Assembly (NCBI GenBank): GCA_030836185.1
Contig: JAURQH010000107.1
Span: 1-53,861, forward strand
Origin: Planctomycetota bacterium
GTDB lineage: Bacteria > Planctomycetota > Planctomycetia > Planctomycetales > Planctomycetaceae
Length of the DNA stretch: 53,861 nucleotides
Reading direction: 5' to 3'
Shown: one piece after another, positions 27,590 to 35,761 of the stretch
Numbering within the stretch: position 1 is the first letter of the stretch
Layout of the letters: every line of letters starts with the position of its first letter
Notes under the pieces: model-generated
What the model was told of the DNA's origin: nothing
Databases searched by the model: none
Seen by the model: only the letters and a program-made list of their open reading frames with translations
Position numbers and translations under genes: made by a program

Positions 27590-27850
27590 TTATTGCAGTG
27601 GTTGAATTTGATTGAGAGGTTGCGACTCACGAGCCAATTCCCAGTTTTTCTGGAGCTCACCTATGTGTTCCGTGGCCCAGTCCCGAACCAAAGTACGAGC
27701 GCGACGAGGTAGTTTTCCCATCAAAATTTCTCCGCTGGCAATCTCGAATGTCGCCTCTTCTTGACCATAGATTGCGTGAAAGTGCGGAGGAGCATGATCG
27801 CGATAATACATGTAAACGGCGATCCCATAAAATTCTGATATGCGAGGCAT
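27590..27850 (-). CDS. DUF4160 protein, 86 aa
   Basis: The chain begins MPRISEFYGIAVYMYYRDH and contains the PHFHAIYG motif that defines DUF4160, followed by EATFEIASGEILMGKLPRRA. The His residues of PHFH are the family hallmark. I chose the ATG at 27850; a GTG two codons earlier at 27856 is possible. It forms a two-gene unit with the DUF2442 gene, typical of toxin-antitoxin-like modules. Confidence 0.88.
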   Translation of the reverse strand: MPRISEFYGIAVYMYYRDHAPPHFHAIYGQEEATFEIASGEILMGKLPRRARTLVRDWATEHIGELQKNWELARESQPLNQIQPLQ

Positions 27851-27924
27851 GATCACATTGTCTCATTGGATGTGCTCTTTTGTCAATTTTATTCTTTAAC
27901 GACATCTGAATCTCTCCACAAGCG

Positions 27925-27953
27925 TTTCATCACCTTTCGCAGCATGGTAAAAT
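27925..27953 (+). promoter_or_regulatory. Candidate promoter of the nucleotidyltransferase module
   Basis: TTTCAT at 27925-27930 and TAAAAT at 27948-27953 are 17 nt apart. The surrounding 50 nt, including AGCATGGTAAAATGCAG, recurs at about 29965-30000 with TTTCAT, an 18-nt spacer and TAGAAT. The first gene starts at 27993. Confidence 0.45.
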
Positions 27954-27992
27954 GCAGGTCGTACTCGTTGGTTTCAGAACAACAGGCTCAAC

Positions 27993-28241
27993 ATGACCGA
28001 TATTGAACAGGAATACCGAGTCCGCCTCTCGACGATGTCGGTTGCCGAGAAAGTGGCTCGCTCTCAAGCGATGTTCCTCTGGTCGCGGGAGGTGATCGCC
28101 AAGCAGATCTCCGAGGAGCATCCCGAATACAGTTCCGAGCGATTGAAGTGGGAAGTCGCTGCCCGCATTTATGCGGATGAGCCAGAAACGATGAAACTCG
28201 TCGAAAGGATGCTCGAACGTGTTTCCCATCGAAGCCTTTGA
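27993..28241 (+). CDS. Small helical protein, first gene of a nucleotidyltransferase module, 82 aa
   Basis: The protein is predicted all-helical, with RLSTMSVAEKVARSQAMFLWSREVIAKQI followed by a PEYSSERLKWEVAARIY helix; I give the segments only as landmarks at about residues 11-39 and 44-62. It resembles in style the small 'Rv0078B-related antitoxin' proteins of planctomycetes, but I cannot confirm that. The end overlaps the start of the nucleotidyltransferase gene by 23 nt, so the two are one unit. I infer an antitoxin or regulator role. Confidence 0.7.
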   Translation: MTDIEQEYRVRLSTMSVAEKVARSQAMFLWSREVIAKQISEEHPEYSSERLKWEVAARIYADEPETMKLVERMLERVSHRSL

Positions 28242-28794
28242 AAAGACTCTCTCCAAAGTTGCAGCGATTCTCGACAAACTCTCGATCCGCTTTCACCTGA
28301 CCGGTGGACTCACTACGGTCGCTTATGGTGAGCCCCGCATGACACAAGATCTGGATCTTGTGGTTGATCCAGAAGCGATCATGAATCAATTCGAGGAATT
28401 CTTCGCGGAACTGGCAATTTCTGACTTCCTCTACGATGAGATAGCCATTCGCAACGCCATCAAAGACAAACGAGGATTCCAACTTCTTGATACTCGCGAA
28501 ACATTGAAGCTAGACCTTTACCCTCGCGAGCTGATTCCTGGAGAGCTGGATCGATCAATTTTGAGCGACGTATTCTCCGGTCGTCAATTTCCTGTCGCCT
28601 CGCTAGCTGATGCCGTCATTTCCAAGTTGATCTGGGTGAGCAAAGGAAGTCACAAAAATCGTCAGGATGTACGACGGATGTTCCTTTCCAGCAATCCACA
28701 AGAACAAGCCGACATTCAAGTGCTGGCTCAGCAAGTGGATCTCGTAGAACTGTTGAATCAGTTAATCGCAGAATTTGATAATCCGATTGAATAA
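28219..28794 (+). CDS. Nucleotidyltransferase-fold protein (AbiEii/MNT-like), 191 aa
   Basis: The nucleotidyltransferase signature is present: GG at 29-30 in HLTGGLTTVAYG, then MTQDLDLVVD with D44 and D46, which would bind the metal. Proteins of this kind act as toxins that modify tRNA or partners, or as antitoxins that AMPylate a HEPN toxin. The downstream helical part contains SLADAVISKLIW, which is common in the family. It starts at GTG 28219 with AAGGA about 10 nt upstream, overlapping the small protein gene by 23 nt. A toxin-antitoxin role is the most likely reading. A copy of the dispersed repeat follows. Confidence 0.78.
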   Translation: MFPIEAFEKTLSKVAAILDKLSIRFHLTGGLTTVAYGEPRMTQDLDLVVDPEAIMNQFEEFFAELAISDFLYDEIAIRNAIKDKRGFQLLDTRETLKLDLYPRELIPGELDRSILSDVFSGRQFPVASLADAVISKLIWVSKGSHKNRQDVRRMFLSSNPQEQADIQVLAQQVDLVELLNQLIAEFDNPIE

Positions 28795-28810
28795 TCTACC
28801 GGGTGACATG

Positions 28811-28941
28811 TCCTCGCTTGCGTGGACATGTGAGTTGATTGGCCATGCCCAAGGTGTCCCAACCAGAGTCAACTGCGTGGCGCAGTCACAAAAAATGACT
28901 CACAATCATCGTCCCCGGCGTGCTGGCGCAGGCGGTTCATT
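28811..28941. repeat. Dispersed intergenic repeat, copy B
   Basis: It starts TCCTCGCTTGCGTGG like copy A and ends with the ACTCACAATCATCGTCCCC block and a GCGTGC-TGG-CGCAGGC hairpin carrying one mismatch. The middle 60 nt differ between copies A and B. It lies just after the nucleotidyltransferase gene. Confidence 0.7.
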
Positions 28942-29032
28942 ACGACGGAATTTCTGGCATTGCTTTTCTTGCGGTGCCATAATGTGAGCAGATTAAATTC
29001 GGTCGAACAATTTGCCACTGGGAGCTTTCCGC

Positions 29033-29911
29033 ATGAACCATCGATCTATCGGTTTGTTTGCTATTCCGCTGCTTTGCTTGACGAGTCTCTGTCAGGCGCA
29101 GAAACTGACCTCCGACATTCCCTATGTGGAAAACGGACACGAGCGACAGGTCCTCGATGTCTACGTGCCGGAAAAGTCCGTAGAGAAGCCGCTGCCGGTG
29201 ATGTTCTGGATCCATGGAGGCGGTTGGACGGTCGGTGATAAAAGTGATGTTGCACTGAAACCCAAAGTGCTCACCGAACGAGGCTTTGTTTTTGTCTCGA
29301 CCAACTACCGACTGCTCCCCGATGTGGAAATGGATGTCCTCACCCGTGATGTCGCGAAGGCGCTCGGCTGGGTTCATCAAAATATTGGCGAGTACGGCGG
29401 CGATCCGAAACGTATCTTTGTCGGAGGACATTCTGCCGGTGCGCAGCTTGCCGCCTTGCTATGTACCGACGACCGATACCTCAAAGAAGTGGGGGTTTCG
29501 TTCGATGCGTTGCGGGGATGTGTGCCGGTGGATGGAGATACCTACGATATTCCCAAGATCATCATGACGGCAGAATTTCGTCAGACACTTTACGGCGGCA
29601 AGATGTTTACCTTCGGTCATCGCCAGAAATTTGGGAACGATCCAGAGAAGCACATCGACTTTTCTGCCGTCACTCATGTGGCGAAAGACAAAGGGATTCC
29701 TCCGTTTTTGATTTTTTACTTTCCGGGAAACCCCAACACACGCGCTCAAGCTGGTCGCTTGGCGGAAGTGTTGAAAGAGGCCGAGATTCCGGTGAAAGCG
29801 TTCGGTAAATCAGACAGTAATCACAGTCGATTGAATAACGACCTCGGGAAGCCGGATGATCCTGCTACCCAAGAGCTCTTCAAATTTCTGGATGGTTTAA
29901 CGGGCAAATAA
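29033..29911 (+). CDS. Secreted alpha/beta hydrolase, HSL/carboxylesterase-like, 292 aa
   Basis: The protein has a signal peptide (about 1-23, ending CQAQ), the oxyanion loop HGGGW at 61-65, and the nucleophile elbow GGHSAGAQ with S134. A likely catalytic His lies in [10 protein letters not shown] near the C-terminus. This layout is that of hormone-sensitive-lipase and arylformamidase-like esterases, which cleave ester bonds outside the cytoplasm. I chose the ATG at 29033, with GGGAG 8 nt upstream; the frame is open from 29012. It is a single gene between repeats. The natural substrate is unknown. Confidence 0.85.
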   Translation: MNHRSIGLFAIPLLCLTSLCQAQKLTSDIPYVENGHERQVLDVYVPEKSVEKPLPVMFWIHGGGWTVGDKSDVALKPKVLTERGFVFVSTNYRLLPDVEMDVLTRDVAKALGWVHQNIGEYGGDPKRIFVGGHSAGAQLAALLCTDDRYLKEVGVSFDALRGCVPVDGDTYDIPKIIMTAEFRQTLYGGKMFTFGHRQKFGNDPEKHIDFSAVTHVAKDKGIPPFLIFYFPGNPNTRAQAGRLAEVLKEAEIPVKAFGKSDSNHSRLNNDLGKPDDPATQELFKFLDGLTGK

Positions 29912-30070
29912 ATTCAGCTCACGGAAGACTGACTATGTCCAAACCTGCTCAGATTATGTTGCCTCGTTTCATCCTCTTATCTTAGCATGGTAGAATGCAG
30001 TCCCAACTCGTTTACGCAGAAATATGAATAAGTAATTAGATGCCCAAAGTCTCCCCATCGCAATCTGTTG

Positions 30071-30132
30071 GGTCGAATTACAAGCTCACTCACAATCATC
30101 GTCCCCTGCGTGCCCTCGCACGCGGCTCAATT
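30071..30132. repeat. Dispersed intergenic repeat, copy C
   Basis: It carries ATTACAAG, ACTCACAATCATCGTCCCC and the hairpin GCGTGC-CCT-CGCACGC, ending GCGGCTCAATT. It is nearly identical to the last part of copy A; the loop differs while the stem is kept. The first block of copies A and B is missing. Confidence 0.7.
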
Positions 30133-30244
30133 TATCTGCGGTGATGTTTACTCCTTCGTTCGTTTGGCCAACGGTCGTCTGATCAGCATCTTGAGACGGG
30201 TGGTGGACTCATCGATTATCCTCAATCTCCGAGAACTGATTGGG

Positions 30245-30281
30245 AAAAAAAGCCTCGTCCAGTTTTCACCAGACGAGGCTT
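30245..30281 (-). terminator. Rho-independent terminator of the Gfo/Idh/MocA gene
   Basis: AAGCCTCGTC (30250-30259) and GACGAGGCTT (30272-30281) form a perfect 10-bp stem. On the minus strand the stem is followed by a run of at least six T. It lies 29 nt after the stop of the oxidoreductase gene. Confidence 0.88.
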
Positions 30282-30309
30282 GAATCAATCATCATAAGAT
30301 GCCGCAAGG

Positions 30310-31680
30310 TTACATGTTGATTTCGTAACCTTTGCGATATTCGCGTGACAGGAACGAGTTGGCTTGTTCGTCGCCGATGACTTCACGCTTCGTCGGATCC
30401 CATTTCAGTTCCCGATCCAGACGAATCGCAATGTTCGAGAGATGGCAGATTTCCAACATGCGGTTGTGAGTCCAGACATCCGAAATCGGCTGCTTGCGGG
30501 ACTTCATCCCTTCAATGAAGTTGGCCGTATGATTTTCACTGACAGGGCCGCCGTAAACTTCTTCAATCGCACCTTCCGGTAGCGGATTGTCTTTGAGGTC
30601 TTCGACAGGCTTACCAACAATTTTACCGCGGTTGACGAAGAAACGCCCTTTCGTTCCTTCGAAGAGAATGCCGTTGTCACCTTCGTCGGTGATGAGCATC
30701 TCGACGCCGTTGGGCATGTCGGCCTGAATGTTGAAGTTGGTCGCGATGTTGTACTGGTCATCAACGACTGGATAACCATCCTTGTACTCGACGGCCAGCT
30801 TGTAATTGAGAGGCGTGATTTTGCTCGGTCCGGTATCGCCAGCACCAAGTGCCCAACAGGCAATATCGACATGATGAGCGCCCCAGTCGGTCAGTTTACC
30901 ACCCGAGTATTCGTGCCAGTTACGGAAGGAGTAGTGACAGTTGCTATAAAGTGGCACGCCGCCGCCGTAACCTTTGCGCATTTCTGGCAAAGCACGATAA
31001 TCGACTTTGGGAGCGGGGCCGAGCCAGACATCCCAATCAATTTCTTCGGGGACCGGAGCAACGGGAATCTTTGGTGATGGCCCGAAACCACCGATACCAC
31101 ACGTCACTTTTTTGATCTCGCCGATGCGGCCACTTTTGACGAGTGCGACGGCTTGCAAGAAGCGTTTTCCCGACTCGGTGCGTTGCATTGTTCCGACCTG
31201 GAAAACGCGACCAGTGTCTTTGACCACTTTTTCGATCAACTTACCTTCGGCGATGGTCAGCGTGAGTGGTTTTTCGCAGTACACATCTTTCCCGGCGAGC
31301 ATGGCTTCGACGGCAATTTTTGTATGCCAATGATCGGGAGTCGCGATCATGACAGCATCGATGTCTTTACGATCAAGAACCTTGCGATAGTCGGCATACC
31401 CATCAGGTTTTTTGCCTTGCTTGCTGAGTGCATTTTCGAGATTTTCACCGAGGACTTTCGAATCCACATCGGCAAGTGCCGCGAAGTCGGCGAATTTGAA
31501 CGACTTGTTGGTGATCGTTCTTCCCTGATTGCGTTGTCCGATGGTTGCAAAGACAGGACGTTCGTTAGGCGACTGATATCCAACCGCGCGATGGGCGTTG
31601 GAAAGGAAGAGTCCGGCGGACCCGGTAGCAGCCATCCCCTGAATAAATTGACGGCGTGTTGTTTGCTGAGGAGTTGTCAT
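30310..31680 (-). CDS. Tat-exported Gfo/Idh/MocA family oxidoreductase, 456 aa
   Basis: The N-terminus carries a twin-arginine signal TTRRQFIQGMAATG, so the folded enzyme is exported. The mature part has a Rossmann domain with FATIGQRNQGR, ALADVD, and the family motif CEKPLTLT, where the Lys helps catalysis, followed by an alpha/beta C-terminal domain with GGKLTDWGAHHVD. Such enzymes oxidise or reduce sugars and polyols with NAD(P) and are very numerous in planctomycetes. AAGGA lies 9 nt before the ATG at 31680, and a perfect terminator follows the stop. The substrate is unknown. Confidence 0.92.
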   Translation of the reverse strand: MTTPQQTTRRQFIQGMAATGSAGLFLSNAHRAVGYQSPNERPVFATIGQRNQGRTITNKSFKFADFAALADVDSKVLGENLENALSKQGKKPDGYADYRKVLDRKDIDAVMIATPDHWHTKIAVEAMLAGKDVYCEKPLTLTIAEGKLIEKVVKDTGRVFQVGTMQRTESGKRFLQAVALVKSGRIGEIKKVTCGIGGFGPSPKIPVAPVPEEIDWDVWLGPAPKVDYRALPEMRKGYGGGVPLYSNCHYSFRNWHEYSGGKLTDWGAHHVDIACWALGAGDTGPSKITPLNYKLAVEYKDGYPVVDDQYNIATNFNIQADMPNGVEMLITDEGDNGILFEGTKGRFFVNRGKIVGKPVEDLKDNPLPEGAIEEVYGGPVSENHTANFIEGMKSRKQPISDVWTHNRMLEICHLSNIAIRLDRELKWDPTKREVIGDEQANSFLSREYRKGYEINM

Positions 31681-32054
31681 GTGGTGTTATCCTTGATGGT
31701 GTGGTGTGTGAAGGTCGCGGGAACCTCAAAATTGTTTTCGGCAATCTGCCAAAAAGGTTGTCTGATATTCAGTACCTGCTCAATTCTACGCCAGCGAACG
31801 CAAAATCTCTATTCAAAATCTTTGATAGACTCAGGAACACGATGATGGCGACGATCTCACCCATTTAACCCTTAAATTCACCTTTCTTGGTCACGCCCGA
31901 AATGCATCCTCTGAACGGAGTTAACCGCGAGAGCGCAGCTTGATTTGTCTTGTTGCGGCGGCCATTGTTTGCCGTTTACCGATCTTGGTATGTGCACTAT
32001 ATTTCCACGGCGCTGAAGATTTCTCCAAAGATACATGACCAGGATGCTCTCTCG
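31681..32054. other. Divergent intergenic region
   Basis: This 374-nt region lies between the oxidoreductase (minus) and the GT-C-like gene (plus). It should contain both promoters, but I see no pair of hexamers good enough to call. The frame of the downstream gene is open back to 31950 without a ribosome binding site. There are no repeats or RNA genes. Confidence 0.45.
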
Positions 32055-33629
32055 ATGAGTACGGCTGCCGAACTTTCACCAGATGTAAATCTTGAGACTG
32101 ATCAACGACTGGGAAGTCGTCTGGACACGTTGTTGACTGACGCGGGATGGAAACGTGCCTGTCTGGCTTTTCTCTGTCTCGGCGTCTTCGTACCTGTGGT
32201 TCGTTATCTATTGTGTTTCCCGTTGTGGAATGATGAGACATCACTGGTCGAGAATTTCATCAGTCGAGATCCGTGGGGACTTCTCGCCCCACTCGCGAAT
32301 CAGCAAGTCGCCCCGATTTTGTTCATGTGGACAGAAATTGCAATCGCCAATGTCGCAGGATTCTCTGAATACTCGCTGCGATTTTTTCCATTTGTTTGCG
32401 GGACTGTTGGGCTGTTTGTGTTTTATTATGTTGCCCGGCATTATCTCAAAGGTTTACCGTTGGTAATGTCGGTGGCTCTGATTTCGGTCTCTTACTTTCC
32501 AATTCGACATTCTGCTGAAGTGAAGCCTTACGCCGTCGATTTGTTGATCACGGCCCTCTTGCTTTATGTGGTGACGGCCTATTGGAAGAGTGGCCAAATC
32601 AAATGGTTGGTGGGTCTCATTGTGTTGACTCCTCTGGCATTGGGATATTCGTTTCCGTCCGTGTTCGTCCTGGGAGGAATTAGCCTTTCACTATTGATGC
32701 CGGTTTTTGTTCGCGGTTCACGGAACGAACGGCTGGCGTATGTTGTGTTCAACTTGTGTTTAGTGTCGACATTTCTCTTGTTGCATTTTGCCACCACCGG
32801 CGACAGCTACAACGTACAGTTTGAACAGATCATGGGTTGGTATTGGGTGGAAGGGTATCTCCCTGTTGAGCAACCCTGGATGATTCCGTTCTGGTTTCTG
32901 AAAGTTTGTGCGAGTCATTGTTTCGAATATCCTCTGGGAGGAGATAATGGCTCGGGAACCGTTTCGTTTATTGGATTGGTACTTGGGGTGACAATCTTTC
33001 TGCGACGGTGCGATAGACGAGTTGTGACATTAGGAGCGGGCATCATCTTCCTGGCGTTAATTGCCTCGGGATTAAAACGATACCCGTTCGGTGCTCACGC
33101 CCGCTTAATGCAATATCTGGGACCGTTGGCTTGTCTCTTCATAGGGCCGGGTTTTGTGGCGATGCTGGAATTCTTCCGACAGAAGCGAGTACAGCAAAGA
33201 GCGATTGTTCTCACGCTAGGCATTCTGGCTGCAATCCCGGTGACAGTTGTCATACAGGATATAGTTCGCCCTTACAAAAGAATTCGTTATCAACAACATC
33301 GTGAGTTGGCCCACAACATCTGGACGCAAACCAAAAATGAAAACCCGCTCCACTGTCTGATGAACAGCCCTGCTTACGCACCAGCCTGGGAGCATCATCC
33401 TTACACATGTTCTCAAGAGTTCGAAACGGGTGGCGAATTTATGACGCTACCAGCTTGGGAAAAACTCGATCCCAGCCAAACGTATCGAGGTGTCGTGTGG
33501 TACCGTATTCGAGATTTCAAGCGTGCTTTTCCCGCTTGGAAAAACAACATCGAGCAGCAATTTGTCATCCATGATCGTGAATATATACGATTAAAGCAGA
33601 AGTCTTCACCGAAGTGTTTGAGATCCTGA
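32055..33629 (+). CDS. Multi-pass membrane protein, GT39/ArnT-like (GT-C fold), 524 aa
   Basis: The chain has about ten hydrophobic helices followed by a soluble C-terminal part (from about residue 430). The first loop contains WNDETSLVENF, resembling the acidic D/E motif in loop 1 of GT-C transferases. The segment RFFPFVCGTVGLFVFYYVAR is typical of the PMT_2/ArnT group. These enzymes move sugars from polyprenyl phosphate carriers onto protein or lipid acceptors on the outer face of the membrane. I chose the ATG at 32055 with AGGA about 10 nt upstream. The acceptor is unknown; no polysaccharide cluster is adjacent. Confidence 0.75.
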   Translation: MSTAAELSPDVNLETDQRLGSRLDTLLTDAGWKRACLAFLCLGVFVPVVRYLLCFPLWNDETSLVENFISRDPWGLLAPLANQQVAPILFMWTEIAIANVAGFSEYSLRFFPFVCGTVGLFVFYYVARHYLKGLPLVMSVALISVSYFPIRHSAEVKPYAVDLLITALLLYVVTAYWKSGQIKWLVGLIVLTPLALGYSFPSVFVLGGISLSLLMPVFVRGSRNERLAYVVFNLCLVSTFLLLHFATTGDSYNVQFEQIMGWYWVEGYLPVEQPWMIPFWFLKVCASHCFEYPLGGDNGSGTVSFIGLVLGVTIFLRRCDRRVVTLGAGIIFLALIASGLKRYPFGAHARLMQYLGPLACLFIGPGFVAMLEFFRQKRVQQRAIVLTLGILAAIPVTVVIQDIVRPYKRIRYQQHRELAHNIWTQTKNENPLHCLMNSPAYAPAWEHHPYTCSQEFETGGEFMTLPAWEKLDPSQTYRGVVWYRIRDFKRAFPAWKNNIEQQFVIHDREYIRLKQKSSPKCLRS

Positions 33630-33739
33630 CACTCCAACCCCGTTCCGACTATCAGCCCCCTGAGATGACCGCTTCAAAATTGAAACAGGAACTGACGAGA
33701 CAGTAATACGGTACAAGCCATTCCATCTGCCATTGCCTG

Positions 33740-34438
33740 TCAGGAATGTTGGCGACTTCTATTGCGTCGTCGAACGGCAACACCCACGCCCAATAGCCCG
33801 AGAAGACTCATCGTCGAAGGTTCTGGGACGGCTGCCGTAGTCGATTCAAAATCAACCAAGGTTTGTGTGGGGGCAAATGACAGCTCAGTAATGTATTCCT
33901 CACCAAAATTGACATCGACCATTTGCATAGAAGAGGGGTTGATGCCTCCAAAGTTGTTGGAATTCATGATGGTCCCCGTGCCGCCCGGATTGAATTCGAC
34001 GTAAGAGGGGTGATATCGTCCCGTTCCAACTTCCCGGCCATTGAAGATGAATGAGCCGACCAGTTCGTTAAACTGAATCCCATCCGAAAGATCGGCAGCC
34101 GCATCGATTTCAAAGTTCAAGGAACTCCCCTGAGCATAAAAATCGGGTCCGGTAATTGTGCGACTCAGAGCAAAGGCAGGAAACCCGGAAGGCGTTCCGG
34201 GAGCAAGACTTCCCGAGACATTGTACGTGATCGAATTGATAGTTGGATTGCTGTAAACTCCCGTCCCAATCTGATCCACCAGATCAATACTGAAATTGAA
34301 GATGGTCACATTGCTGAATGTGGGATTTAACGAAAAGTCGGAAGCCTGGAAAGTGATCATTCCCGCTGACGAAGAAGAGACGACGGAAAGCAGAGAAATC
34401 GTCGCAAATAATACGGGGTTCAACAAATTGAGTCGCAT
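33740..34438 (-). CDS. PEP-CTERM sorting domain protein, 232 aa
   Basis: A signal peptide (about 1-25, ending SSSAG) leads into a beta-rich domain with many Asn, Ser and Thr. The C-terminus is VPEPSTMSLLGLLGVGV followed by RRRNR, the PEP-CTERM tripartite signal (motif, membrane helix, basic tail). Such proteins are processed by an exosortase and exported to the surface or matrix. I chose the ATG at 34438; the frame is open to 34543 but that part crosses a terminator. No exosortase is in the window. The binding function is unknown. Confidence 0.88.
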   Translation of the reverse strand: MRLNLLNPVLFATISLLSVVSSSSAGMITFQASDFSLNPTFSNVTIFNFSIDLVDQIGTGVYSNPTINSITYNVSGSLAPGTPSGFPAFALSRTITGPDFYAQGSSLNFEIDAAADLSDGIQFNELVGSFIFNGREVGTGRYHPSYVEFNPGGTGTIMNSNNFGGINPSSMQMVDVNFGEEYITELSFAPTQTLVDFESTTAAVPEPSTMSLLGLLGVGVAVRRRNRSRQHS

Positions 34439-34534
34439 CGATGGCTCCAGTGAATACATCCTCTTCACATCCAAGGGTATATCACAAACCGTCGTGTTGC
34501 GAGTCAAAGTTGAAAAATCTGAAACTCCGTGAAT

Positions 34535-34573
34535 AAAAAACACTCCCCATCCCTCTGAAGGACAAGAAGTGTT
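34535..34573 (-). terminator. Candidate terminator of the DUF1559 gene
   Basis: On the minus strand AACACT and AGTGTT pair as the base of a long hairpin, and the 3' side runs into TTTTTT. It lies 37 nt after the stop of the DUF1559 gene and before the PEP-CTERM start. The loop is long, with weaker inner pairing, so confidence is moderate. Confidence 0.5.
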
Positions 34574-34609
34574 AAGGGTTGTTATGTGCTTGAGACACTT
34601 GTGGCTTTT

Positions 34610-35522
34610 TTAGGGTGTAAAGCCTCCGGCCGGTAGTTGATCAGCCCGTTGTGCCACTTGTCGATAGATATTGATATCAATGTTCTCGCTCAGAAACTGA
34701 GTGGATCCATCTGCCATCAACATGTGACACCCGCCCGTATGATAGCTACTGAAGCCACGAGTTGCATTTTGACCACGGACTCCATAATCATGACGATTAA
34801 TTTGTTCTTGAGCTCCCGCCAGATTTCGAGGGAAATGGCAGCTATCCTGTTTCGCACTGGCTCCCCATTCTGCGCTGGAATAACGTGTCTCCCCGACTAG
34901 AAAGACGTTCGTCGTACCGTCGAGAGCATCGCGCATTCGAGTAAAGGAACCTCCGAACAGCATACCGGTGATGTAATGAGCGCGGGCATTCGATGCGTTA
35001 CAACCCGTATTTTGACAATCAGGACTTGAAGAAGTAAGTTCCATGGTCCTGTAGTCGTCCCATGTCAGCATCCGATGGACACTGATAAACCGTCATTGGA
35101 CTCGCATCCTGAACAAGCTGATAATTGATTGTGCTGGTATCCATCTTGTTGCTGGTCGCTTGAAACGGAATATCGAAATTCATTTGGTTGTAAACGGGAG
35201 CCTGATCAAGGAACGGCAAAATGAGCACTGTCCACGGAGCCCATTGCACAGAACTAGGAAACGGACCGCTCGACCGGCACCAACTACTGTTATTCGTTGC
35301 GGGGCGATCCGAAATGTAGCCGGGAGGAAAACTACTGTGTGTATCGTGATAATTGTGAAGCGCCAAGCCAATTTGCTTCATATTATTCTTACAAGCACTG
35401 CGACGGGCCGCCTCACGTGCTTGTTGCACAGCAGGTAATAACAAAGCCACGAGGACTGCAATAATGGCAATGACGACTAGCAATTCTATGAGGGTAAACC
35501 CCCTCCGCGTCAATTTTTTCAT
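34610..35522 (-). pseudogene. DUF1559 pilin-like protein, one frameshift
   Basis: The first segment, from the ATG at 35522, has the type IV prepilin-like start [20 protein letters not shown] and the DUF1559 head [20 protein letters not shown], reaching YQCPSDADM. The second segment, in the next frame, continues ARAHYITGMLFGGS, DALDGTTNVFLVGETRY and ends GSTQFLSENIDINIYRQV. Both match one DUF1559 protein. The frames are joined if one G is removed from the GGG near 35058, giving [14 protein letters not shown]1559 proteins are exported pilin-like proteins present in hundreds of copies in planctomycetes. Whether this is a real mutation or a sequence error cannot be told here. Confidence 0.8.
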
Positions 35523-35761
35523 AGCAGATATCATTCGTGTGTGAGAAAAAACAAATATGAAGAACAAGTGAAGCATCTATTACTGTAATCGGTCAAGCAG
35601 GCTACGAAAAGACATCTTTTATGAATCAATTTCTTCAAACAGAGGCAGTTACGAAGTTTTTCACGTCCGAAAATGATCGAATCGCGGCTTATGGTTTGTT
35701 ACCGTGAAGATTCGCATCTGTCAGCGCTTGCTCACTGATATCTCGTCTAAAGGATTCACCA

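Larger units (their letters stand above)
29912..30309. other. Intergenic region with a promoter-like duplicate, repeat copy C and a terminator
   Basis: The region contains a second copy of the promoter-like block seen before the nucleotidyltransferase module (about 29965-30025), dispersed repeat copy C and a terminator on the minus strand. A short plus-strand frame at 30068-30283 runs over the repeat and the terminator and is not a gene. This looks like the remains of a lost accessory module. Confidence 0.5.
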
